A stretch of DNA of 64,000 bases from Yoonia sp. F2084L (GCF_023015625.1 NZ_JALKAH010000001.1:124001-188000), one strand, 5' to 3'; counted from the first letter of the stretch, positions 9,515 through 19,517 are shown. The notes: generated from the letters alone by a model not told the origin. Numbers and translations are program-made.

Positions 9515-10168
9515 ATGCAAAGAAATGTGCACGCAATGGCAGATACAATACCCGTACCGCGCGTCCTTTGGCTGCTACAATCTGCCTGCCTGTGCATTGT
9601 CGTGTTGGGCCTTGGGCATCTGCAACTGACGACGCTGGCTGATACGATCGGCTTTTCCAGTAACCGCGACTTTTACTATGAAACCCTGCACCCGATACGC
9701 GCCATGATCCGTTTGGTGCTTTTGGTTGTGGGACTGGTCGGCGTCGCCGTTTGCATGGTGCTGTTGGCACGGCATGGGCGCAAGCCAGTATTGCGCGCCA
9801 CTTTGGTCATCTCTGGTATCTGCGCGGCCTGTGTCCTTGCTAGTTTTCTGTTGTTGGCCATCGCCATGGGTTTCGCGTTGATACGCGGCGAAGTGGGGCT
9901 GATCGAGCTATCGTTGACGATCGCCTTTCTTGTACCGCCGCTGTTGAGCACGATGGACGCCATTCGCTTGTTCCGGGGCATGAGTGGCCCACAAAACCTG
10001 CGGTTGTCGGTTGTGACGATTGCTTTGCTTGGGGTGCAGGCGGTCTTTCTGCTTCAAGACGGTATGCGGGCCTTTTTTCCAACATTGATGGTCTCTTGCG
10101 CTGCCGTGACCCTTGGCATCGTTGTGTGGCAGTTGGCCCGGCGACCGTTTGCCAAACACGTCCACTGA
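9515..10168 (+). CDS. Hypothetical integral membrane protein
   Basis: 217 residues (or 210 from a second ATG at 9536). I do not recognise a family. Hydropathy by eye shows about six membrane spans: near 18-40, 64-86, 93-118, 124-145, 160-177 and 184-205. The segments between are short, and no catalytic motif or signal peptide is seen. It lies between the divergent ctaD and the ybdK-like gene, 59 bases ahead of the latter on the same strand. The start is uncertain because neither ATG has a clear ribosome-binding site. Confidence 0.65.
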   Translation: MQRNVHAMADTIPVPRVLWLLQSACLCIVVLGLGHLQLTTLADTIGFSSNRDFYYETLHPIRAMIRLVLLVVGLVGVAVCMVLLARHGRKPVLRATLVISGICAACVLASFLLLAIAMGFALIRGEVGLIELSLTIAFLVPPLLSTMDAIRLFRGMSGPQNLRLSVVTIALLGVQAVFLLQDGMRAFFPTLMVSCAAVTLGIVVWQLARRPFAKHVH

Positions 10169-10227
10169 CAGTTCTTCTCGCCGAAACACGAAACGCGCGC
10201 TAACCTGAAGCGACAAGGAGGAAACAG

Positions 10228-11361
10228 ATGGCAGGATCACCGCCCCCGTTTACGATTGGCATCGAAGAAGAATACCTGCTGGTTGATCAGCAGACCTATG
10301 CGCTGGCACATGCGCCCGACGCCCTGATTGACGCCTGCAAGAAAGACCTTGCCGGAAAGGTCAGCCCTGAATTCCTGCAGTGTCAGATTGAGATCGGCAC
10401 GGGAGTCTGTCACACCATCGGCGAAGCCCGCGACGACCTTGCCCATCTGCGCCGCACAGTGGCCCGTCATGCCGCCAATTACGGGCTGGCCCCGATCGCT
10501 GCCTCTTGCCATCCATTTGCTGACTGGAAAGATCAGCACCACACCGACAAGGAACGCTACAACAAACTGCGCCGCGACCTTGCCGGGGTCGCACGGCGCA
10601 TGCTGATTTGCGGGATGCATGTGCATGTGGGTATCCCTGATGAGGAGATGCGGATAAGTTTAGTTAACCAACTCAAATACTTCCTGCCTCATCTTCATGC
10701 ACTTTCGACATCTTCGCCCTATTGGCAGGGTGACGATACCGGGATGAATTCCTACCGCCTTACAGTCTTTGATAACCTGCCGCGCACTGGCCTGCCGCCA
10801 TACATGAAAGACTGGGCGCAGTTTTCGTCTACAGTGGACACGCTCATTGATTTGGAGTTGATCGAGGACGCCTCGAAGATCTGGTGGGATCTACGTCCTT
10901 CATCCAAATTCCCAACGATTGAATCGCGGATTTGCGATGTGGCCCCACGGATGGAAGTGACGCTTACGCTGGCCGCCTTGACGCAATGCCTGACCCGGAT
11001 GCTGTGGCGTAAGTCATTGGAAGGCGACGGCTGGCGCGTGGTGCAGAATTTCATGGTTGGTGAAAACCGCTGGCGGGCGCAGCGCTATGGGGTGTCAGAG
11101 GGGTTGATCGACTTTGGACGCAAGTCGCTGATCCCTTTCTCGCAGGCGGTGGATGAAATTCTTGAGCTGGTCGCGGAGGACGCCAAAGCGCTCGATTGCG
11201 TGAAAGAGGTAGAGGCGGCGCGTGATATTCTGGCGACCGGTACCAGTTCTGACCAACAGCGCGGCGTGCATGCAGCAGCACGCAAGGCTGGCGCGAGCGA
11301 CAAAGACGCACTTAAGGCCGTGGTAGCTTCGCTTGTTGCTGATTTCGAGGCTGATCTGTGA
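10228..11361 (+). CDS. YbdK-family carboxylate-amine ligase (GCS2 fold)
   Basis: 377 residues, the same length as E. coli YbdK. The N-terminal [10 protein letters not shown] carries the acidic metal-ATP residues, and [10 protein letters not shown] and ESRICDVAP are the other family landmarks. The fold is that of glutamate-cysteine ligase type 2. YbdK itself has only weak gamma-glutamyl-cysteine ligase activity, so the true substrate is unknown. An AAGGAGG ribosome-binding site precedes the ATG. Its TGA overlaps the next ATG (TGATG), indicating translational coupling with the 2OG-oxygenase-type gene. Confidence 0.9.
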   Translation: MAGSPPPFTIGIEEEYLLVDQQTYALAHAPDALIDACKKDLAGKVSPEFLQCQIEIGTGVCHTIGEARDDLAHLRRTVARHAANYGLAPIAASCHPFADWKDQHHTDKERYNKLRRDLAGVARRMLICGMHVHVGIPDEEMRISLVNQLKYFLPHLHALSTSSPYWQGDDTGMNSYRLTVFDNLPRTGLPPYMKDWAQFSSTVDTLIDLELIEDASKIWWDLRPSSKFPTIESRICDVAPRMEVTLTLAALTQCLTRMLWRKSLEGDGWRVVQNFMVGENRWRAQRYGVSEGLIDFGRKSLIPFSQAVDEILELVAEDAKALDCVKEVEAARDILATGTSSDQQRGVHAAARKAGASDKDALKAVVASLVADFEADL

Positions 11362-12008
11362 TGGACACGATGTTTGAGACAACTAAAACCGAAACGCTCT
11401 TTGCCACCCCGTTTGCGCGTATCAAAGTGGCGGATCACGATATTCTGGACGCGGAACTGCTTGCTGAAGGCGCACGGATGCGGGCCGCCAGCGAAGGGGT
11501 GCAGAAATCCAATCGCGGTGGCTGGCATTCCCAAGGCAACATATTCGACAACCCCGCAGAGTGTATCCAGCATTTACGCGCCGCCGCGCAGGCCGCAATT
11601 TTCGATCTGACACGGCAAGTGACCAAGCGGGTTGATCCGGCTGACCTGCAGATGAAGCTAAGCGGTTGGATGAACGCCAACCCGCAAGGTGGGTTCAATG
11701 CACCACACACGCACCCCGGCGCGCATTGGTCGGGGGTTTATTATGTCTCTCAACCGGACGTTGCCGATGGTACCTCTGGCATGATCGAATTTCTGGACCC
11801 GCGCACCGACCTGCCCAATTGGCGTATTCTGCGCGCGAACACGTTTCGCCCCAAACGCAAGATCAGACCAGCGGCGGGCGAGATCATTTTGTTCCCATCG
11901 TATCTTGTGCATTGGGTTTATCCGAATGAAACGGACGACGAACGGGTGACGGTTGCGTTCAATGCTACGTTTCGCAAGAAACGCAGCGCGCGGAAGAAAG
12001 CATCTTGA
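11361..12008 (+). CDS. Putative 2OG-Fe(II) oxygenase (TIGR02466 type)
   Basis: 215 residues. A double-stranded beta-helix region carries HTHPGAHWSGVYYV (first facial histidines), a downstream histidine in YLVHWVYP and an arginine in DDERVTVAFN, which fits a 2-oxoglutarate-binding pair. Proteins of this type were grouped as a putative 2OG-Fe(II) oxygenase family without a known substrate. The ATG overlaps the stop of the YbdK-type ligase, so the two are made together. That suggests the oxygenase acts on, or in the same pathway as, the ligase product; this is inference. Confidence 0.75.
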   Translation: MDTMFETTKTETLFATPFARIKVADHDILDAELLAEGARMRAASEGVQKSNRGGWHSQGNIFDNPAECIQHLRAAAQAAIFDLTRQVTKRVDPADLQMKLSGWMNANPQGGFNAPHTHPGAHWSGVYYVSQPDVADGTSGMIEFLDPRTDLPNWRILRANTFRPKRKIRPAAGEIILFPSYLVHWVYPNETDDERVTVAFNATFRKKRSARKKAS

Positions 12009-12081
12009 AATGCACTAATTAACAAGTAGCGGCGTTTGAAAATTGGCGGCCGGTCTGGTTGAAAAAGAAGGAAACCTATCT

Positions 12082-12936
12082 ATGCTCAGTAAGATAATTG
12101 TCCCGGTACGCGGTGATGGCATGGTCGAAACGGTGCTTGGGCACGCAGTGGCACTCGCCAAACATCACAACGCACACATCGTGGTCGCCCATTGTCGGGC
12201 AAGAACCGAAGACCTGATGCCTTACAGCCGGGCACTGCCAAGTTTTGCGCGTGATACGATGGTTGAACAGGCGCGCGAACTTGCCGATCAACAGGAACAG
12301 GCTGTGCGCGAGCAGTTGCATGATCTGGCGCAGTCGCTTGAGCTTATGGTAACCGACACACCTTCACAGGGCACTGCCTCTATCGAGTTTGTGGAAGAAT
12401 ACGGAATGATGGCCGATGTGATCAAACGCAGGGGCAGGCTCGCCGATCTTGTTGTGGTCGCCAAGCCGGATCGCGATCGCAACCTTGGTGTCAATTCACT
12501 GAAATCTGCGCTGTTTCGCGCAGGACGTCCGGTTTTGATGTGTCCGCCAAAAAGTGAAGCACCGGATGGCTTCGGAGGCCGCATGACTATCGCGTGGAAC
12601 GGGTCTTTGGAAGCGTCGCGCGCTGTTGCAATGACCTTGGGGATCGCCCAAGCGGCGCAGTCTGTCACCATCCTTTCAGGTGGCAAGGGCGAGCCGCAAG
12701 GTGCGCCTGCAGAAGAGCTGGTTGCGTATTACAGTCTTCGTGGAATCACGGCTGAAATTCATCGGTTTGAGACGCGGACCCCAGCGGAATCCTTGTTGAG
12801 CATCACAACGGAACTTGGTGCGAATTTGCTTGTTATGGGGGCCTACGGCCAAAACCATGAACGCGAAACATTGTTCGGCGGCAATACGCAAGTCGTTGTA
12901 GACAAGGCGGAAATCCCGGTCATTTTAGTACACTAG
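12082..12936 (+). CDS. Tandem universal stress protein (two UspA domains)
   Basis: 284 residues in two UspA folds: about 1-150, starting KIIVPVRGDG with an LVVVAKPDRDRN segment, and 165-284, starting TIAWNGSLEASRAV and ending in the ATP-type loop LLVMGAYGQNHERETLFGG. UspA proteins bind nucleotides and are induced under stress; no enzymatic role is assumed. The ATG at 12082 has AAGGAA upstream; an earlier in-frame ATG at 12043 lacks one. It lies alone between the 2OG-type gene and a long AT-rich gap before tctC. Confidence 0.87.
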   Translation: MLSKIIVPVRGDGMVETVLGHAVALAKHHNAHIVVAHCRARTEDLMPYSRALPSFARDTMVEQARELADQQEQAVREQLHDLAQSLELMVTDTPSQGTASIEFVEEYGMMADVIKRRGRLADLVVVAKPDRDRNLGVNSLKSALFRAGRPVLMCPPKSEAPDGFGGRMTIAWNGSLEASRAVAMTLGIAQAAQSVTILSGGKGEPQGAPAEELVAYYSLRGITAEIHRFETRTPAESLLSITTELGANLLVMGAYGQNHERETLFGGNTQVVVDKAEIPVILVH

Positions 12937-13092
12937 GGTATTCATTGGCTGGTTAACAAAGTATTACTTGAAAAGCTTTTTGAACAAGATATCTCTTAAG
13001 TGATTTGAGCGAGTTTATTTTTTTGAGGTGCATTTTGCGGTTGTGTCAGCACCGTTGACTCTATTGCTCGGATCCATAATGGGAGAACTTTA

Positions 13093-14064
13093 ATGAAACT
13101 AACGAAACGTTCGCTTCTCGGCCTTGTCGGCGCCTCATTTCTTGCAACAACACCGATGCAAGCCCTTGCGCAAGACTGGCAACCAACCAAACCAATTGAC
13201 TTTGTGATTATGGCCGGCGCTGGTGGTGGTGCTGACCAGATTGCGCGATTTATTCAGGCAGTCGCAGAGCAGCAAGATCTGACCAACCGCCCTCTGGTGC
13301 CCAACAACAAAGGTGGCGGCTCAGGTGCCGAGGCGTTGATCCACGTCAGTACCGCCAGTGATCCTGACCACACAATCCTTGTGACATTGAACTCGTTTTT
13401 CACGACACCACTGCGTCAGGAAAACCTGGGTATCGACATCCAAACCTTTACGCCGGTTGCGATGATGGGCGTCGATCCGTTTGTACTTTGGGTGCACAAA
13501 GACAGTGGCATCACTACATTTGAAGAGTACATCAGTAAGGTCCAAGAGATGGATGGCGAATATGTCATGGGCGGCACGGGTGCCGGTCAGGAAGACAGCA
13601 TCGTTATCGCCTACCTTTCGGGCGCTTATGACCTTGATATCAAGTATATCCCTTATGATGGTGGCGGCGCTGTTGCCAAGGACCTTGCCGGTCAGCAGAT
13701 CATGGCAACCGTGAATAACCCAGCTGAAGCCAAAGGTTTCTATGAAGCTGGTGACTTTGTCCCGCTTCTGGCGTTTTCCGATGAGCGTATGCCAGCATAT
13801 CCAGATGTGCCCACGTTGAAAGAAAAGGGCCATGACTTTTCATACTACAACCAGCGCGCCGTTGTTGGTGCGCCGGGTATGTCTGATGAGGCAGCCGCTT
13901 ACTATCAGGATCTTTTCACAACGATCTACGAAAGCGAAGAATGGCAGGGTTACCTGACATCCGAAAGCCTTTCACCATTGTGGATGAATGCCGATGAGCA
14001 GCGCGACTACTGGGCGTTGCAGGTTGAAAACCACATGGAACTGCTTGCCGCACTCGGCGAGTAA
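13093..14064 (+). CDS. tctC: TctC-type periplasmic solute-binding protein (Bug family)
   Basis: 323 residues with a clear Sec signal peptide (basic start MKLTKR, hydrophobic core, cleavage after AQALAQ near residue 27). The mature part shows the Bug fold with GAGGGADQIARF near the ligand site and PYDGGGAVAKDLAGQQI later on. It delivers a carboxylated compound such as a tri- or dicarboxylate to the TctAB permease. The ligand cannot be named. It is the first gene of tctC-tctB-tctA; the 156 bases upstream are AT-rich and presumably hold the promoter, but I see no defined box. Confidence 0.9.
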   Translation: MKLTKRSLLGLVGASFLATTPMQALAQDWQPTKPIDFVIMAGAGGGADQIARFIQAVAEQQDLTNRPLVPNNKGGGSGAEALIHVSTASDPDHTILVTLNSFFTTPLRQENLGIDIQTFTPVAMMGVDPFVLWVHKDSGITTFEEYISKVQEMDGEYVMGGTGAGQEDSIVIAYLSGAYDLDIKYIPYDGGGAVAKDLAGQQIMATVNNPAEAKGFYEAGDFVPLLAFSDERMPAYPDVPTLKEKGHDFSYYNQRAVVGAPGMSDEAAAYYQDLFTTIYESEEWQGYLTSESLSPLWMNADEQRDYWALQVENHMELLAALGE

Positions 14065-14119
14065 GAAGACTTAAGGCACGATTGTCACACCCTATGTGTC
14101 GATCAAGAAGGAGAGCCAG

Positions 14120-14623
14120 ATGCGTGTTGGCGAAATAGTAACCGCCGGATTTCTGGCTCTTCTTTCAATCTACCTGATGTGGAAAAGCGCCGAGCTTCCC
14201 ATTGGTTATATCTCGGGAACGGGGCCGGGCGGGGGCGCATGGCCTTTCTGGCTTTCCGCTATCATGCTGATCAGCTGTGGCTGTATCGCGTTTAACTGGT
14301 GGCGTGGCACCAGCCCCGCTTCGCAGTCTGATGAACCTGTTCTTGACAGCCATGGCTGGCGGTCCTTGATCTTTGTAGGTGGGGGCATCATCGGTTTTGT
14401 GGCACTTGTTAGTGTCATCTCGATGTACGGCGCGATTGCTGTCTTCTTGTTTTACTATACGTGGTTTCTGGGGCGGCATAGTTTGTTGCTCAGCCTTTCG
14501 ATGGCGTTGATCACGCCCGTCGCACTGTTCTTTTTCTTTGAGGGTGCGATGCGGATCACGATGCCAACTGGCATGTCGTTCACCGACCCGGTGTTCAACT
14601 TCCTCTATGATATCATCTACTGA
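14120..14623 (+). CDS. tctB: TctB-type small permease subunit
   Basis: 167 residues with four hydrophobic spans (about 8-28, 38-58, 81-104 and 108-145) and the conserved PGGGAWPFWLS stretch after the first. It forms the small membrane subunit of the tripartite tricarboxylate transporter. The start at ATG 14120 was chosen for the AAGGAGAG box just upstream. It follows tctC after 55 bases and precedes tctA by 37 bases, so the three form one transcript. Confidence 0.88.
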   Translation: MRVGEIVTAGFLALLSIYLMWKSAELPIGYISGTGPGGGAWPFWLSAIMLISCGCIAFNWWRGTSPASQSDEPVLDSHGWRSLIFVGGGIIGFVALVSVISMYGAIAVFLFYYTWFLGRHSLLLSLSMALITPVALFFFFEGAMRITMPTGMSFTDPVFNFLYDIIY

Positions 14624-14660
14624 GGTGCTGGCGCGCCGTTCCTAAAGAAAGTCCCTGACG

Positions 14661-16178
14661 ATGGAAGTCCTTTCTCTACTTGGCGATGGTATGATCCTGT
14701 CGCTTCAGCCTTTGAACCTTATGATGATCCTGATCGGGGTCACTGTCGGGCTGTTCATTGGTGCGATGCCGGGGCTGGGGTCCGTCAATGGTGTGGCAAT
14801 CCTGCTGCCGGTGACCTTTCTGGTGCCGCCCGGATCAGCGATCATCTTTCTTGCGGCAATTTATTATGGGGCGATGTACGGCGGTGCGGTGTCTTCCATC
14901 ACCTTGGGCATACCGGGCGCATCGACGGCTGTTGCGACCACCTTTGACGGCAGACCGTTGGCGAAAAAAGGGCGGGCAAGCCTGGCGCTTGTAACGGCTG
15001 CACTTGCGTCTTTTGTTGGTGGTACGATTGCCAACGTGCTGTTCACACTCTTTGCACCGCTTCTTGCATCGGTGGCGCTGTCTTTTGGTCCGCCCGAGGT
15101 TTTTGCCCTGATGCTGCTCGCCTTTGCGACTTTCGTGGGCTTGGGTGGCGACGACATTCCCAAAACAGTTTTCTCCATTTGTCTGGGCTTGGTATTGGGT
15201 GCGGTTGGGTTTGATCAGATATCAGGTGCGCCCCGGCTGGTGCTGTTCGACTACAACGGCTTCTTACAAGGCATTGGTTTCCTCGTGCTGGCCATCGGGG
15301 TTTATGGCATCGGAGAGATGCTTTGGACCATTGACCAAACCCGCGGTGACGTGACTGCGACGACACCCAAGATGACGGTCAAAGGCATGGCGTCTGATAC
15401 CAAAGAAGCAGCAAAAAAGGGCTGGAAGGGCACGATGATCGGATCGTTCCTTGGGTTCTTTGTCGGCATCCTGCCCGCAGCCGGGGCAACACCCGGATCG
15501 TTGATGTCTTACGGCGTGGCCAAGATGGTGTCACGCAAGCCTGACGAATTCGGCAAAGGATCCGTGGATGGGGTCGCGGCACCCGAGGCTGCCAATAACT
15601 CGGCCTCCACAGGGTCGATGCTGCCTATGCTGACGCTTGGTATTCCGGGTTCGCCCACTACAGCTATCTTGTTGGGCGGCATGGTGATTTGGGGGCTGGT
15701 GCCGGGGCCGCGGTTATTTGTGGATGAGCAAGAGTTCGTCTGGGGCTTGATCGGATCATTCTACATTTCAAACGTGGCGGCTTTGCTGATCAATCTGGCC
15801 TTTATTCCCGTGTTTATCTGGATGTTGCGGATGCCCTTCACCATTCTGGCACCAATGATTTTTGTCTTGTCGATTGTGGGTGGCTTTGCTGCGACGCGCG
15901 ATATGTTTGATATCTGGCTTATGGTCGGTTTTGGTCTTGGTGCGTTCTTCCTGCGCAAGTTTGACTACCCCCTCGCACCTGCGGTTCTCGCGATTGTGCT
16001 TGGGCCGATTGCCGAACCCACGCTGCGTCAGTCTTTGTTGCTGTCCTCGGGTGATCCGTCGATCTTTTTCACCCGGCCCGTTGCGGGACCGATCACGATT
16101 GTCGCGTTGATTCTGATCTTTTTGCCAGCCATCAAAATGCTGCGTCGCATGCGCAACAAAAGCAAAAAGCCCGCGTAA
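14661..16178 (+). CDS. tctA: TctA-type large permease subunit
   Basis: 505 residues, full length, about 12 membrane helices. It is the channel of the tripartite tricarboxylate transporter. The family signatures GAMPGLGSVNGVAILLP and GIPGSPTTAILLGGM are present, as is the mid-protein GILPAAGATPGSLMSYG with EAANNSAS. Together with tctC and tctB it should import a carboxylic acid using the membrane potential. The gene ends inside the stem of a terminator shared with the convergent panE-like gene. Confidence 0.93.
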   Translation: MEVLSLLGDGMILSLQPLNLMMILIGVTVGLFIGAMPGLGSVNGVAILLPVTFLVPPGSAIIFLAAIYYGAMYGGAVSSITLGIPGASTAVATTFDGRPLAKKGRASLALVTAALASFVGGTIANVLFTLFAPLLASVALSFGPPEVFALMLLAFATFVGLGGDDIPKTVFSICLGLVLGAVGFDQISGAPRLVLFDYNGFLQGIGFLVLAIGVYGIGEMLWTIDQTRGDVTATTPKMTVKGMASDTKEAAKKGWKGTMIGSFLGFFVGILPAAGATPGSLMSYGVAKMVSRKPDEFGKGSVDGVAAPEAANNSASTGSMLPMLTLGIPGSPTTAILLGGMVIWGLVPGPRLFVDEQEFVWGLIGSFYISNVAALLINLAFIPVFIWMLRMPFTILAPMIFVLSIVGGFAATRDMFDIWLMVGFGLGAFFLRKFDYPLAPAVLAIVLGPIAEPTLRQSLLLSSGDPSIFFTRPVAGPITIVALILIFLPAIKMLRRMRNKSKKPA

Positions 16179-16192
16179 AGACGCGGGCTTTT
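16166..16192. terminator. Bidirectional terminator between tctA and panE
   Basis: An 11-base perfect stem AAAGCCCGCGT / ACGCGGGCTTT (16166-16176 and 16181-16191) with a 4-base loop and T/A runs on both sides. The tctA stop codon TAA (16176-16178) lies in the stem end and loop. It can serve both convergent transcripts. Confidence 0.88.
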
Positions 16193-16216
16193 GAAGTTCC
16201 TCTAAGGCTGCGTCGG

Positions 16217-17194
16217 TTACCCGTAAAGGCCTGCAACTTTCCCGCGCAACTGGATCAATGCCAGCACGGTATCAATGGTGGGGGTAGGGGTGTTCGTCAC
16301 CCGACCCAGCTCTTGCACGGACCCAACCAAAGCGTCGATTTCCATGGGACGATTGGCGTCAAGGTCTTGCAACATTGATGTGCGATGCGCACCGACATCC
16401 GCACCGCCTTGAATGCGGCGATCCACATCAATCGGAAATTTGACGCCCAGTTTTTCGGCGATGGTCTGCGCTTCAAGCATCATGTTGCGGGCCACCTCAC
16501 GCGTGCCCGGCTCGGTGCACAGCACATCAAGCGTTGCGTGCGTCAGCGCCGAGATCGGGTTGAAAGACAGGTTTCCCCAAAGTTTGACCCAAATCTCATC
16601 ACGGATCTTGGGGCGCACCGGCGCTTTCAAACCAGCCGCACTCAGCGCCTTTGACAGCGCCATCGCGCGTTCGGACTTTTCACCTGATGGCTCACCCAGT
16701 GAAAAGCGGTTGCCTTCTATGTGTTTGATGACGCCCGGTTCAATCACTTCAGCGGCGGGATAGACCACGCAGCCCAGCACATTGTCAGGTCCAAAGCCGT
16801 CCCATTGGGCATTGCCGGGATCGACGCTGGCAAGCCGCGTGCCTTCCAAATCGCCACCAACCTTGTGGAAATACCACCAAGGGACACCGTTCACACCGGA
16901 AACGATTGTGGTGTTTGGGCCAATCAGCGGTTTCATCTTGTCAACGACCGGAGGCACTGAATGCGCCTTCAGTGTCACGATGACATAGTCCTGAGGACCC
17001 AGATCAGCGGAATTATCTGACACTGTGACGGGAACCGTCTTTGAGACACCCTCTTCAATGAGCGTCAGGCCATTCTCTTGCATTGCCGCCAGATGCGGCC
17101 CGCGGGCGACAAGGCTGACATCAGCACCAGCCTCGGCCAGTTTTGCACCCATATAGCCGCCGATTGCGCCTGCACCAAAGATACAAATCTTCAT
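16217..17194 (-). CDS. panE: 2-dehydropantoate 2-reductase family protein
   Basis: 325 residues. The N-terminal Rossmann motif GAGAIGGYMG begins at residue 7, the conserved lysine is in VTLKAHSV, and the C-terminal helical ApbA domain has KLWGNLSFNPISALTHAT and a closing NTPTPTID. The family reduces ketopantoate to pantoate with NADPH for coenzyme A synthesis, but many paralogs act on other 2-oxoacids. Its ATG overlaps the stop of the upstream acyl-CoA synthetase (ATGA), so it may serve a catabolic pathway rather than pantothenate synthesis. Confidence 0.82.
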   Translation of the reverse strand: MKICIFGAGAIGGYMGAKLAEAGADVSLVARGPHLAAMQENGLTLIEEGVSKTVPVTVSDNSADLGPQDYVIVTLKAHSVPPVVDKMKPLIGPNTTIVSGVNGVPWWYFHKVGGDLEGTRLASVDPGNAQWDGFGPDNVLGCVVYPAAEVIEPGVIKHIEGNRFSLGEPSGEKSERAMALSKALSAAGLKAPVRPKIRDEIWVKLWGNLSFNPISALTHATLDVLCTEPGTREVARNMMLEAQTIAEKLGVKFPIDVDRRIQGGADVGAHRTSMLQDLDANRPMEIDALVGSVQELGRVTNTPTPTIDTVLALIQLRGKVAGLYG

Positions 17195-18732
17195 GATGCG
17201 GCCGTATCAACAAGGCCCAGCTTTTCGGCAAGACCGATCCGCTGCATCTTGCCTGTCGCCCCTTTTGGGATTTCATCCAGAATGATCACCTTGCGCGGTA
17301 CCTTGAAATCCGCCAGCCGCTCTGATGCGAAATTTCTGATGTCGCGATCTGTCACCTCTTCGCCTTCGCGCAGCACGACAGCGGCGGCCACCTCTTCGCC
17401 CAGTTTGGGATGTGGCAACGCGAATGTCACAACCTGCGCAATTGCGGGGTGGGCCGAAAGGACACCATCAACCTCCAGCGGGCTAACTTTTTCGCCGCCC
17501 CGGTTGATGATCTCTTTCAACCGCCCTGTCAGCGTCAGGTAGCCGTCATCATCAAACGTGCCTTGATCGCCAGTCCGGAACCAGCGTTTGCCATCAACCT
17601 CAAAGAAATTCTTGGCATTGGCGTCTGGGTTGTTTTCATAGCCGGGTGTCACATTGGGGCCGGATATCACGACCTCTCCTATGTCGCTGTTGCCGACCAG
17701 ATTAGGCTCAACCTCATGCGCGATACGCACCTCGGGGCCCGCAGGCACACCCACCGCGCCCGGTTTTTGCAACCCGGGTTTGAGGGGGTTTGAACACATC
17801 TGATGTGCGGCTTCCGTCATGCCGTAGCCTTCGATGACAGGCACGCCAAAAGTTTCAAACAGTTTTTCCATCACCGGTCCGGGCAGTGAGGCGGAAGAAG
17901 AGCGCAAGAAACGCAGTCGCGCGCCTTCAATCACGTCCGCATTGCGTCCAGCGCGCGACAAGATCGCCTGATGCATGGTCGGAACGGCCGTATACCAGGT
18001 TGGATCGGCATCGCGCATCCATCCAAAGAACCGCAGCGCATCAAATCCGGGTGCGCACCAAACCTGTCCACCAGTTGCAAGCGTGGCTGAGACAGCGGCC
18101 AAAAGACCGTGGATGTGAAACAGCGGCATCACATTCATGCAACGATCATCCGCTGTTAGGTCAAGCGATGTCGCAATGTTCTGCGCCGATGCGGCAACAT
18201 TGGATTGGAGCAATGGCACGATCTTGGGGCGCGATGTTGTGCCTGATGTGTGCAGGATCAAGGCCACGTCACCCGCGTCAGGTGCGCTCTGATCGCAGCT
18301 TGCTGTGCTGTCGGTATGCAGGGTGAACCGGCCCGCAGGCTGCGCTGGGTCGGTCTTTAGTCGCAATACGGTCACGCCAAGTTTTTCGGCTGCGGCACTT
18401 GCCGGACCGTCGTCGCCATCCATCAGGACAACAGCTTTGGCTTTCAAATCGTCAATATAAAATGCGAACTCATCTTCGCGGTAAGCCGGGTTCAAAGGTG
18501 CTGTCACCGCTGTCTGTGCAATTGTGATAAAGGCCGTCGCCATCTCGGGGCCGTTTGGCAGCACGATCGCGACCCGATCACCACGTCCGACGCCCGCGCT
18601 GTGCAGTGATGCAGCCACAGTTTCGGCAAGCGTCCGCAGGTCGCCATAGCTAAGCCAACCCCGGTCCGGCGCGCCAATTGCATTTGCGGTACTTGGGTGG
18701 TTTGCCAACAATCCTTTGAGAGTATCTGACAC
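17191..18732 (-). CDS. AMP-dependent acyl-CoA synthetase, oxalyl-CoA-synthetase-like
   Basis: 513 residues of the ANL superfamily. It has the P-loop LHTSGTTSRPK, the A5 motif EGYGMTEAAHQM, the A7/A8 region WFRTGDQG and GRLKEIINRGGEKVSP, and the C-terminal catalytic lysine in KGATGKMQR. The stretch PLFHIHGLLAAV with WYTAVPTMHQA is what I associate with oxalate-CoA ligases (yeast Pcs60, plant AAE3), so a small dicarboxylate such as oxalate is a reasonable substrate guess. It is translationally coupled to the panE-like gene and converges on tctCBA, a carboxylate importer. Confidence 0.82.
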   Translation of the reverse strand: MSDTLKGLLANHPSTANAIGAPDRGWLSYGDLRTLAETVAASLHSAGVGRGDRVAIVLPNGPEMATAFITIAQTAVTAPLNPAYREDEFAFYIDDLKAKAVVLMDGDDGPASAAAEKLGVTVLRLKTDPAQPAGRFTLHTDSTASCDQSAPDAGDVALILHTSGTTSRPKIVPLLQSNVAASAQNIATSLDLTADDRCMNVMPLFHIHGLLAAVSATLATGGQVWCAPGFDALRFFGWMRDADPTWYTAVPTMHQAILSRAGRNADVIEGARLRFLRSSSASLPGPVMEKLFETFGVPVIEGYGMTEAAHQMCSNPLKPGLQKPGAVGVPAGPEVRIAHEVEPNLVGNSDIGEVVISGPNVTPGYENNPDANAKNFFEVDGKRWFRTGDQGTFDDDGYLTLTGRLKEIINRGGEKVSPLEVDGVLSAHPAIAQVVTFALPHPKLGEEVAAAVVLREGEEVTDRDIRNFASERLADFKVPRKVIILDEIPKGATGKMQRIGLAEKLGLVDTAAS

Positions 18733-18860
18733 TTCAATTCTCCAATTAATCTAGTGAAGCAAACGTAGCGTAAATACACCCGGTTTCAACGCATTATGAA
18801 AGGGCGCACGAGAGGTTCTTTGTCGAAAGAGCGTTAGCCGTTTTGCGCAAGCGGCGTTAA

Positions 18861-19517
18861 TCAGGCTTGACCGTCAAAATACGCATCAAACGACGCCTTC
18901 AGCGCGACATCCAGATCGTCCATTGTCACGGGCAGCCCCAGATCGACCAACGATGTCACCCCATGTTCACGGATACCGCAAGGGACGATCCCGTCAAAAT
19001 GGCTCAGGTCTGGTTCGACGTTGATCGACAGCCCATGAAATGACACCCATTTGCGCAGGCGGATGCCGAGGGCCGCGATCTTATCCTCGGCCTGCGATCC
19101 GTCGGGATTGAGGGGTTTGTCAGGGCGCCCGACCCAGACACCCACACGACCTTCGCGGATTTCGCCTTTAACGTTGAAGCGGTCCAGCGTCGCAATCACC
19201 CAGTTCTCAAGATCTTTGACGAACTGGCGCACATCATGGCCGCGCTTGCCGACATCAAGCATCACATAAGCCACCCGCTGCCCCGGTCCGTGGTACGTAT
19301 ATTCGCCGCCACGGCGGGCCTCATAGACAGGAAAGCGGTCGGCATCGACAAGGTCTTCGGGTTTGGCCGAGGTGCCCGCAGTATAAAGCGGCGGATGTTC
19401 CAGCAGCCAGATACATTCATCTGCCGTGCCATCAACGATGCCCGCAACGCGGCTTTCCATGAAGGACAACGCCTCTTCATAGTCGGTCAGCCCATTGGTT
19501 GTGATCCATTCCACCAT
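18861..19517 (-). CDS. lipB: Octanoyl-ACP:protein octanoyltransferase
   Basis: 218 residues. LipB moves octanoyl groups from acyl carrier protein to lipoyl domains, the first step of lipoate attachment. The active-site Cys180 lies in [15 protein letters not shown] and the catalytic Lys146 in [32 protein letters not shown] is the substrate loop. ATG 19517 is the start implied by homology; the long open frame beyond runs antisense to the tRNA and is not coding. lipA is not in the window. Confidence 0.95.
   Translation of the reverse strand: MVEWITTNGLTDYEEALSFMESRVAGIVDGTADECIWLLEHPPLYTAGTSAKPEDLVDADRFPVYEARRGGEYTYHGPGQRVAYVMLDVGKRGHDVRQFVKDLENWVIATLDRFNVKGEIREGRVGVWVGRPDKPLNPDGSQAEDKIAALGIRLRKWVSFHGLSINVEPDLSHFDGIVPCGIREHGVTSLVDLGLPVTMDDLDVALKASFDAYFDGQA

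Noticed and set aside
9287-9532. N-terminal extension of cytochrome oxidase subunit I
   Set aside because: The frame is open by chance. Homology starts at MADAAIHG with a good ribosome-binding site, and the extension has no membrane or signal character.
17191-18732. Acyl-CoA synthetase as the missing p-coumarate:CoA ligase for a PYP chromophore
   Set aside because: Its pocket motifs fit oxalate-CoA ligase-like enzymes better, and it is 38 kb from the lyase and coupled to a panE-like gene.
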